From the NCBI GenBank assembly GCA_030762935.1, contig CM060880.1, positions 18,097,001 to 18,161,000 on the forward strand: a stretch of 64,000 nucleotides of DNA. Direction: 5' to 3'. The notes under the pieces were generated by a model that saw only the letters and a list, made by a program, of their open reading frames with translations, was not told where the DNA came from and ran no database searches. Of the stretch, positions 10,841 through 22,800 are shown one piece after another. Position 1 is the first letter of the stretch. Each line of letters begins with the position of its first letter. The position numbers and the translations under genes were made by a program. The DNA is from Hymenopus coronatus (taxonomy: Eukaryota; Arthropoda; Insecta; Mantodea; Hymenopodidae).

Positions 10841-13800
10841 CTGTGTGCAAAAGGTTCAGTTAGTGCTTGCAATGACCAAACAGTAAAACTTCTCTTTCCT
10901 TAGAATCGATTTCAGGTTTTTTCACACAAGCCGTATGTGTGTGCCATGGCAGCTCAGTATTAGAGCAACCTGTTAGAGACTGGGAGATCCGCGGTTCGAA
11001 TCCTGATTATGGCACTGAATTGTTCAGTCTGACTCTACCTACCCAACTCCTGTCCTTATGTGAGAAAACACTTAAAACAATACTAATTGACCTTAATAGT
11101 TGGCTATACTATGAATCCAGGGACTTAAAGTACTTATGACATTGTAAGTTTGCCATTGGGGTATGTCATCTCAAAACAATCTGAGATTACCTTGTGGTTT
11201 GCCAGGAAACATGCAAGTCAGTTGAGAAATTTAGTGCCATGCCAGCACGTTGCCAAGATAGCTCAGTGGTGGAGCAACCAACTGGAGACCAGGAGATCCG
11301 GGGTTCAAATCCTAGTTTTGGCACTGAATTGTTTAGTCTGACTTTACCTATCCAACTTTCTTTCTCCTTAATTTAAATCTAAAACTAAGCTACATTCTCA
11401 CAGTATACCTGATGACTCAAAAATACTTTTACAAAGATTAGGGACTGATTCCTTAGATCAATACAAGAAAAATATCCATATAAGCGCATTCCTCAAAATC
11501 TTCTGTTTTTAATTTATTTGGGTTCAAAGGTTACTTATTAAAACAGTTTAAAGTGACACATTACTCTACTTTGACATTGTCATTTGTTAGGAGTTTTCAG
11601 CACAAACACCACTAAGAGCAAATGCTCAAAATGTGCTCCTCTTGCATTTACACACACATGCACTCGTTGAAGCATAGATGTCAAATACTCCCTGTAGATG
11701 CCATATGGTTTTGCAGGTTTCCATAACATGTACATTAAGAGTTTCTTCAACCGGGATGTCTGCTACATAAACTAATTTTCAAGGTGCCCCAAAGATAAAA
11801 ATCCAACATCTAACAAAGAGGTCATCTCCCAAACAGATGCCTATTTTGAGGACCTTCCAAAATCATACATTCTGGAAGGCTTAAAACAGTTGGAGAATTG
11901 CAGGGAAAAGTGTATCGAGCTAAAAGGAGAATATGTTGAAAAATGAAGGAAAAAAAAATCTACCAAATATAATTTGTTTTTCTATCTTCTTCTAAGGACT
12001 TATTAAACGTTCACCATATTATCTTATTAGTCCACAGAAATACTGGGCAACCAATTCATGTTTGAACAGCATATTTTTATGTGTGATACACACTTGAAAT
12101 CATGTAGGAAGAAGTGTAGATAATTTCAGTAGCAATTTCCTGGTTATCCAGTAGACACACTGTGAGATGTTTAGTCAATAAATTTAGAATGGGATCACTG
12201 AACACCAAACCAAAGAGGTGAAACATGTTCTAATGAAGAAAAGGCTAGATAAAATTGGTCCATTATTTGAATGCTCACCTAAGAAGTCTCTCAGCTGTGT
12301 TGCACAGCAAGTGGATATTTCATAAACCTCTGTTCATACAGCTACTAAACTTTCAAAACATACTCTACTGGCGACTTTAGTACAGAAATTATGAAGTTAC
12401 ATAGGAAGAACTTATGCATGTGAATGGATTTCATCTCATGATGTCAAGAATGTCTTCACCCAGACAGACACCAAATTCAAAAACACTTATAACAAGCTTA
12501 GTACTCCTTACATACATGTTACTAACATTAGTGCATGACTTGAGAGTTACAGAATGGAAAACCCCACAGTGTAATAGACTGTATGCAGAGCAAAAATTTG
12601 CACAACCTACAGCCTTGGCATAAATCAAAGGCACTGTATTGACGATATTATTGAAGGATTTCTGTTTTATTACTAGAACCATTTTTCTGCTGATTCTAAC
12701 AATAAGACTTAAAATTAATTTGAAAAGCCACCATGAAATGTTACTGAAGATAAGGTTCATCCCCTAAAGTTGATTGTCTCTGTTGTATGTGTCAGGCAAA
12801 GGGTAACTTAAGAATTATGCCATAAAGCTCTTCAAATGTCAAATCATGTAAACAACTAAATGTTGCATATTTCTTTACATTTTTGTATGCAGGCTATTGC
12901 TTATTGCTCCTATTTATATCCAACAGAAGTCCATAATTTTTCTTTTAACGTGCTTAACGTCCTTTAACCTAATTGGTCATATCAAACGATGAATGAATTT
13001 GGTGAAATGATGCTCTTATGATCTCAAGGTCCATGGAGCTTAAAGTTACTCGACATTCGTCTTCTCAGGATATGGGGAAACCCCGAAGAAAACATTATCC
13101 ATGTAACTCACCCTAAGTGAGATTCAAACTCACAACCTGTTGAATGTGAGGCAAACATGCTACCCCCACACTACCCAGGTGGGCTCCAGCAAAATTATAT
13201 GATTACTTTTGTATTAATGACTTCTTTAATTGCAGAATAATTTCATAAGCTTCAGAAAAATTTATAGTCACTTTAGTATGACTGTAAAATTGTATCCACA
13301 CGTTCCTCTTTAAAATAATAGACTGAATAAATTTGACACTTTAACTTTGGCAAAAAATAGCTACATCAGTTTTCTACCCAGTCTTCAAAAAATTGTATGC
13401 ACCTACACACCAGAGAAAATAAATACTAGATACTTTTAGGAATACTTCCTTGCAACCAAGCTGCATAATAATATACATAGCATAAAGTCAGTCTGACTGG
13501 TGGATTTTTTCAAAGTATTCACCACCACACTTTATGCACTTTCTCATTCTCTCAAACCACTTTTGAAAGCACTCCTGCCATTCATTGTCATGTAGGTGTA
13601 AAAACTCACATTCATATACTATAACAGCTTCTTCAGGGCTCGAAAACCTCTTTCCAAATACATAATTTTTCACTGTGGGCAACAAAAAGAAGTCACTTTG
13701 ATCCAAATCGGGACTGTAGAGGGGATGAGTCTTTAGCATCACATCTGTGACCTCCAAAAACTGGATTGTTACATTGGCTGTGCGCACAGAGGCATTGTTG

Positions 13801-16800
13801 TGATGGAGCAGAATTCCTTGCAATCCTGTCCTTTACCACAATTCACAAAGCTTCTCTAAAACTTGTGGTAAGCAAACTATTGTGTACCAGTATGCAGCAA
13901 GTGTCCTTTGTTCCATAAGAGCAATGGTAGCCATGTGATGAGATTTAGAGAAGAACATGGCCACCATTTTCTTTTCAATACTGTGTGAACATTTTACTTT
14001 CGTTGGAATAGATCATCCGGAAAGATCCACACAACCATTTTACACTTAGTCTCAAGTGAGAACTTCCTCCATCGAATGTAGCCAGCATTTCTTCATGCCA
14101 TTCAATCTTATGCTGCTTTTGCAGATCAGTTAAATTCTGGGCACCCAACAGAATGACACCTTCCTTATGTGAAAATAGTCATGCAATATTTTTGAAAATG
14201 CAAATGGTTCAATCTGCATAGTTGTCTTAATTTCCTTAAATATAATATGATTGTTTTCGCAGAACCATTATTTATACAACACTATGTTTTCTTCAGTCAC
14301 TGTTTTTATGGCACGTAAAAGAACCTCAAGCCTGATAAAGAGGTCTCTGAGCAAAATTAACCACAGCAGTTAAAGAGCATCCATAAATAAAACTCCATTT
14401 CCATTTCAGTCATTGTTGTAGATGGACAACCAATCCTAACCTCATTCTTTAATGAAGTTTGGCCTCTAAACTCCTGAAACCAACAAAAACTGTGGCATGG
14501 GATGGAATAATATCCCCAAAATCCTGTTGGGTCTCATTTAAACCAATTTTAAAATCATAAAAAATCATTGCACTAAAGTGCTCTCTTTTTACAACCATTC
14601 TGGAAACCACCTGTCACCACATTAGAGGTTGTTAATCTTGCATTGTAGACCACAAGTGGGGGAGGGGGGGATGCCAACTGATACACCTTTATACTCACAA
14701 AGAATGTGGTTATCCAATGGTGCAATCCGTTTAAATCAATTAATCTTGGTTTATGTGTATCTTAAACCTTTCTTACTGACACTGTTAGCCGGTATAAATA
14801 TTGAATTTAATCGAACCAAAGAAAAAAATCCTAGACTAAAGCTCATATTGCATTCACTGCCTACACCTGAGTCAGCTGATTGAGATGTTGGTTTAAAGTA
14901 GTAACTTCCAAAACTATCTGCATACATGTTAGCAAGATATCAGTCAGCTTTTGCAAATTTCAATTTTTTTTTTCTCTCTATTGGTGCTGCATATGTGGCA
15001 GTAAAAATGTAAATGGCATGTTATTTATGGATGCTCTTTAACTGCTGTGGTTCTCAGCATCCCATTCTAACTTGGGTATGAAAGACTGCATAATTTTGCT
15101 CAGAGGCCTCTCTATCAGGCTTGAGGTTCTTTTACGTGCCATAAATCTACGACATGGGACCAAGGGCTTTACTTCCCTTCTGAAGGAAGCCATGCTAAGG
15201 ATTTTTACACCCAAAAAATACATCGTCCTCCGCCAGGTTTGAAACTGCGACCTTGGGTATATGAAGTTAGCATGGTAACCATTACACCACGGAGGGCGAC
15301 ATATATTTATATGTGTGTGGCAGTGAAATATTCTTTGTCTATCATTAAAACATATTTCGTCATTTAAAATTATTTATTCATTTACTAAAGTGCTATGTTC
15401 AAGATATTGGTGGTTTTGGTGGTTACCACTTGTGGCCATGGCCATTATCTGGGTATGCTACCATCTTCAATTGAATATGTATACTTATTCACTATAAGAA
15501 CTATACAGAAAACTTCTTCACAATGTGATCCCTTTAATCATTCCGAATCTACAGTACTATCTACTACTCCTCACATGGTGCACCATTAGTGTTCGCCTGC
15601 TCCAACATCACAAGTCCAGCACTTGCCAATTGCTGCTTTCGTGCTGAGGTCCCAACCTGTGAGCATGTCTCCTATTGGGGAAATACAATAGTATTAACTG
15701 GGAACGCAAAATGATATGGAATAAGTCACTTTTATATACACCCCGCCAAAAAATTGTCCATTCTTTTTAAATTTTATATGCCTCCTTTGGTTCACTCGGT
15801 ATGACCTGCAGTAAAACAAAATAGAGGAAACGAAACATCACTTCCTGTTTGAGAAAAGTTTTAAGTAGCTGAAACCACTAACAAGGAATATCTCAGAAAC
15901 AGTCAGCTCTACATAAAAAATGAATATGGCATTAATTATGTGTATGTTTTTGTCTATCTCTTACGGTTTAACCGTTATACAAAATTCTGCAAAACTCATT
16001 CAGAATAAAGGTCTTCAGAGGCTATTCCCAGAAAATTCAAAATATACCTACATTTTATTTCTTATGTAAACATGTTTAATATTTGGTATTTAAGATTGTT
16101 TGAGTCATTTTTGAGCAAAACATTTTCAAACATTTTTCCATGTAAAGGTAGTTTGTAGTTGGGGGAATTTTTGAAAATCTTCATGTCACATTCTTGGAAG
16201 ATGCTAAACATAAATACCAATTTGATTCTTAATGGTCTTTTCATTTTTAAGCTATGGTATTCATAGATATTTTTCTAAAAATGTTTTTTTTGGACTCAGG
16301 GGTCTTCAAAACGAATCTCAAGGGCAAAATCACATCAAATTTTTGGGTGGAATACAATACCTTCTCTATCCCTTATGTCCATTGTACATATGGGCTAGAG
16401 AAAGTAATAATAGACTCAATGTGTTTTAATCAAAATCGTTATCCACTTTTGAGTAAAATAAAAATATTAAAAAAATGTTCCATAGTTGAAATGGGGTGGA
16501 ATTTCTTATAAATTGCACACACACACATATGTTTCTCTAAAAATATATTTTTTCGGTTCAGGAGACTTCAAAACATATATTTCCAGTGGTAACTCGGCAT
16601 TGAATTTTGGGTGGAATACAACCTTTCCCCTGCCTACTACATATCTGCAGTAGAGAAAACAAAGCTGATTATTACTATATGATGGTTTCACTACTTGGCA
16701 TTACTTCAATATGTGGGTACTTTTGTTATTTGGTCATTAGAGCCACTTTGTAGTTACTTACTGATCTGTTATAAACGTATAGGGTCCTAAGTCACAAAGC

Positions 16801-19800
16801 CTTGTTCAAGGTGAAGGGATCTAAGCCGTAAAGTCTAGCCGAGGGATATTTTTATAAGTAGAGGAGTAGTGTAGCAGTTGCGGCTGAAAGCATAGAGCAT
16901 AACCGAGGCATCTGTGAAGCTTGATCCCACGAAGAAGTTAAAACTCTGGCAATCTGGCCACATTCACATCTGAACAAGTTAATGTTTTCAACACTTTCAA
17001 ATATGGATTGCCAGTAGAAATCACTTAAAATACTTAAGTTGTGTAAGTGAGCTACAACCATTGTAAAACTTTACCGCAAAACTACTATAAACTTATCATA
17101 TCTGATGTTTCATTATTTATTCCTTCTAAATACAATAACTTAGTTCCAAAGCTCGGCCTTCATAATATTATGTTATGAAATTTAGTAGTTAGCATTTTTA
17201 ATTTAAATAGATATATCTGCATTTCTCTTTTCAATTTATTTATTTATTTATTCCAACATTGTCTAAAAGTGTTAAAGAACATACAAAAAGTTCCACAAGG
17301 TCAATAATTAAGCATGAAGTTCTACAAGGATTAATTCTTGTCCCAGTGCTCTTCTTGATGTATATCAACAGCCTCCCCTTAGCAATGAAAAATATTGCAA
17401 CCACTGTCTTCTTTGCTGATGATACTACCATAATAGTGACAAGCGATAACTTACAAGACTTTGCACCAAAATTGAATAAAGCATTCAGCACTACAGACAC
17501 TTAATTGGTTTAAGGCCAATTAACTCTCTTTAAACATTAACAAAACTATGGTCTTGAAATTTGCTACATACAATCCAAAAAAATAAAAATGCTGATAAGC
17601 ATTGATAACGTTATATTGGACCAAACTTTATATATTAAATTCTTGAACAATATACCTAAGTAACAATCTGCAATATTTGCACTTATCATTAAATTAATTT
17701 TGCCTAATCCATATTTTAATGTGGTACACTTTGTTTACTTTTGTTCAGTAATGAAATATGATCTTATATTCTCCAGAGCAACCCCACAAGAATAGTTTGC
17801 AAAAAATATAAATGTACATAATATAAATACTAGACAAAAATGGATTTTCGCAAACCCAGAGCTAGCTTAACTTGTTGCTAAAAAGGAGTATATTATGTGT
17901 CAGAATATTGAATGCCTTCTGAATTACTTAAAATTACTATCTTCAAAGAAAATAGAAAAATACAAGTCTGCTCTATGCAGGAAGGCCTATTACTCCATGC
18001 AAGAGTTTACAGACGATCAGCAAAATGCACCCATAAGGAGGGGTATGTACACTAGACCAAACATTTTACGTTTTATTGCACATAAAAATGCATATTTTCT
18101 GATTTTTTTATGTAAATAAATATTTTTCGTATATTCACATAAATTACACAAAAATTGCATAAAGGAAAATTTTTAAAAATAATTTTCACATAATTTCATA
18201 AAACCACAAAAGCAGCAGCAGAATTATTTTTAACAAGTCACTATCCACTTCTGTAATGTTCAATTACACATACCAAATGACGTAATTTGTTGATAATTAT
18301 TGGAAGAACTGATATGTCAGCTACAGTAGCCCTTCAGTTTGAAGAAAATATAAACATCCTGCTTTCCTTAGTTACATGAGCTTGCAAGATAAGAACGGGA
18401 ATTCCTCCACTGCCATATGCTTGAAATAAATAAACAGCTGTTTTTGTTTCACAGCCTAGCTAGTATATATACACTGATACTTGCTAAACTGTATAGTCAA
18501 AGAGTCACTCATTTGTCAATCCGCAAAGATTAGACAACCTTCTAGTTGTGTTGGGAAGTTACATATCAACAGTTTTGACTTCACGGTGGATTAAACATGC
18601 CCAGAGTGAAAAGTAGTGCAAGATATTGTGTGCAACAATATGCTGTGGAATTTAAAGATATTTTCAGTTTTGATGGTAAAATCCTGTATTGTCAGCCATG
18701 AGGTAAAGCTATAATGGCAGACCAACTTTAAGTGGTAACAAACATAACGCAGCTATTTTGCACTTTAGAAAAAACAATCTTTTATTAATTATCCAGAGAC
18801 AAGTACTTCAGCAGGGCCTTCTAAATTTTCAGTGTATTGTGAGGAAAAGCAAGGAAGTGTTTGAAAATAATTAATTTAACATTAAGTGTAGTGCTATCTT
18901 GCAAACCTAAATTTGCTTGTGTAGGCATATTCTAAAAAAAAGTTTAAACTTTATTTGTGGAGCTTAAATTCACTGCACTAATCTGGAATCAAATTCAACA
19001 TCTGAAAAATCTGAATATTCGTAACTTCAATATCATTGAAGTCCAATAGTTTTTAAGCAGTTCAAGTAGTTTAGATGTGGAAAAAAAACTGAATGTCCTT
19101 TCTGGTCCTGCAGCACATGATTTAAAAAGAAAATGCAAGGAAGTGTTCAAAAATAATTAACATAATGTGGATTTAACATAATGTGTAAAATTTAAAATGT
19201 GTTGGATAGGGAACATGAAATTATTGATGTGAGTGACATTCCATGTTATAATTGCGCTGGACTTACTTCTTGTGACATGGAGCGATCATTTTCAAAATTT
19301 AAGGCATATCTTTGTCACAATTGCGAATTTTTCAGGATGGAAAATTTGAGGATGTTCAAAATATGGTACCGCTATGTAGACGACATCTTTGCAATAGTCC
19401 CAGAAAGACACCTAGAAGATGCACTAAAACTCCTAAATATGCAAGAAAAGTCTATAAAGTTCACAATGGAGAAGGAATGTGATGGACAACTACCATTCCT
19501 CGACCTAAAAATCATCAAAACTAATATTTGACATCTACAGAAAACCTACCCACACCAACAGCTATATAAAACAAAAGAGTTACAATGCCATTCCCCATCA
19601 GCATGCTTTACTCAACAGCCTTACACACAGATTGGTAAATGTACCAATGGGCAAAACAGAATACCAATGTGAACTTACTAAAATATTGGACATAGCTACA
19701 GAGAATGGATTTCGGGCAGAACTGGTGTACAAAAAAGTTAATAAAGCCAAAAATAGAAAGTGAATTAAAGAAGTCAGCACACTCATTCAAAACCAGAAAG

Positions 19801-22800
19801 AAAACAAGATCTACAAGAAGTTTACATACCACCCTACAACTTTCTACAAATTCCAGAGGATCTTCAAACGACATAACATCATTCTAGCCCCTAAAAACAA
19901 TTACTCTATAAAAAACATTTTAAATTCTAAATTAAAAGATGATATCCCACAAGAAAACAAACCAGGAATATATCAGTTCAGCTGTAATGACTGTGAAAAA
20001 ATCTACATCGGCCAAACAAAAAGAAATATAAAAACCAGGGCAAAAGAACACCACAGAAATATTAAACTCAAACAAGAAGAAAAATCTGCAGTAGCTTGGC
20101 ATTTTTGGAAAGAGAAACACACTATAAATAGAAGCCCAAAAATCTTCAAAAACATCACAAGGAAGACAGAATTAAAAGTTTGGGAAAACATATATATTTG
20201 GAAAAACAAGAACCGGGTTTTCAATTTTGAAATCCCGCCAGGCGATCTACTCATTCAGAGGTTCATCAAACCACCACCAGGGACAGAGACAACCACCACA
20301 GCAAGCAATGCCGGCAGTCGACCAAAGGAATTGACAATGGAAGCACATGGCTTCTGAAACATGTTTTCCGAAATAAAAAAGTAAGTGATGTAGTGTTTCA
20401 AAATCGACTCAACTAAATTTTAATTGTTAAAACACATCACTGTCTCAAAGTCCACCATATATCAGGATAGGGTAAGACTATTTACATGTCAGATATACAC
20501 AGTCATTGCAGTCATGTTTTAAAATATTTCAAAAAGTATTTATTTACATTTTTACCAAATGCATACCACTCAATATTTGTAGAGTATTTTAGAACACTTT
20601 GTTAACATATTATCGTGATGACTAGAGCCCAGATTTTTATGTAATTATATATTTTAAATCCTGCATAATACTTCAATGAGAAGTAAAACTGTAGGCAAAT
20701 TCCATCATTTGGGACTCCCTTACAAATTATTATTTTACATATTTTAACGATGTTACATAAAACATACATATTTGTGGGGTTTCGTTACAATTTTATTATT
20801 TTTTAAAAAATATTGTAGTCACATTATAAACTACTGTTTTCACAAGTTTTGCTGAAAGCAACTAAAAATCAATCTGTGAAATAGGATGCAAATTAAATTA
20901 AGAATGCGATAATAACTACCTCGCCTCATTCTGATTGCTGTCTGTTTATATCAAAGTAGGTGCCGCTCGACAATGTTGATCTCCAATGTCACGTTTCTCG
21001 TAGCGCTTTGGGCATTTACAAGCCCGGAGAAATTGATTGTTACCATTGTCACAGTAGTCAGCATATTGTAATATAATAGCTGCGAGGAAACAAAGTCAGC
21101 CGCTGGACAACCATAAAAATATAGCGAGGCGATAATACTGCAGTTAGTTTCTTACAAGTTTTAGTGAAATGGCACCAATTGCATCCTTGTTATCCTGCAA
21201 GTTGAATTTATGGGTGAAATTAAATAGCGCCTTTACAACCAATTGAAAAATAATAGTCTGTCAAGCATGCGGTAAAAGAACTGGCTGTTCCATGAAATCT
21301 CAATTGAAACAACATAGGTATCAAGAGTGCTCTTCACAACAAACACCTACAGTATTCTAGAAAGCAAGTTCTGTTAACACAAATGCAATAGGAACCGTCT
21401 GGAAATTATTATTTTAAAGACCTGTGCAGTGCAATGGTTGCACTGTGGCATAAACTTGAAATTCCTTGATTTCGCTCCTTTCTAGAAAAAATATTGCAAG
21501 AAGGTTATTCCTGACGAATCTACTCTGAAGAAAAAGTATCTTCATGTTGTTATGAAGAAGCAGTTGCTCATATACGGAATGAAATTGGAGACTCCTGTAT
21601 TTGGTTTGCTGTCGATGAAACTACAGATGACATGGATCGGTACATAGCAAATTTAGTAGTAGGAAAACTAGATTCCAAAAGTCCAGCGAAACCATTTCTA
21701 ATCTGTTGCAAGGTGTTAGAACAAACAAATCATTTTACAATTGCAAGATTCTTAAATGATGGGATGAAGATTCTGTGGCCAGAGGGTGTGTGTGAGGAAA
21801 AGGTTTTAATTATCTATTCCGATGCAGCAGCGTACAAGATTAAAGCTGCTATTGCTCTTAAGGTTTTCTACCCAAATGTACTTCACCTGCTTGGCCCATG
21901 CATTGCAACGTGCTGCTGAAAAAGTAAGAAGTAATTTTCCATGTGTGAATAAATTGATATCGGCACCGTGAAAGCACCGCAAAGAATTCAGTGCTATAAA
22001 AATCATCTCCAACATGTCCCTTTGCCTCCTGACCCAGTACTTACAAGATGGGGTATGTGGTTAGAAGCTGTGAACATTTTGAAAGAGTCCATTCAGTGGT
22101 GAACAAGTTCTCTTCAGAAGTAGCTGTTTCCATATGTGAATCTCAGGATATCTTTAAAGATCCGAAAGTGGCAAGCTCCTGATCAAAAGTAATTTAGGCT
22201 GGTTGCCTAGCACCATCAAGCAGTTGGAAACATCAGGTTCCCTTCTTCACGAATCTATGGATTTAATGGAATGTGCATCACAGAAGCTTAGTGTAGTTGC
22301 AGATGTGGGAAGGAAGGTAGGTGAAAATTCAAAGTACTAAACAGGAATCCAGGGTATTATAAGCTTGTGTTCATGTCTTAAGTGCTAAATGGCGACAGTA
22401 CCAATTTACCAAAACATTTCTCTGGAAATAAGATTCCTATGCTAAAATATGCTCCCGTTACTTTGTGTGACGTGGGGAGAAGTTTCTCTGCTTATAAGAA
22501 CATTTTAGGAGACAAAAACGCCTGAAAATATGGAAAAGTATATGGTTATTCACTGTACGTTGAAAGAAGCAAAAGACTCTAAATGAAAATACCTGGTTGT
22601 TCATTGAATGTCCAGAGATAGAAAACTGAAAATGCATCCTCATTGTAAAATTTAATTATTTTGAATTGATTGTTGCAATCATTGATAAATTGGTTCAGTA
22701 TTTCAACATCGCTTTACCATCTAAAATTTAAATAAAATAATTATGTGAAATGAGTAATTTTAATAAATATAATCAAAAACACATATTTCTTATTTTGTAA

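Noticed and set aside
10943..11323. Functional tRNA genes
   Set aside because: Acceptor ends pair, but no convincing 5-bp anticodon stem can be drawn, and both copies carry the same SINE tail and have decayed relatives at 33734-33945.
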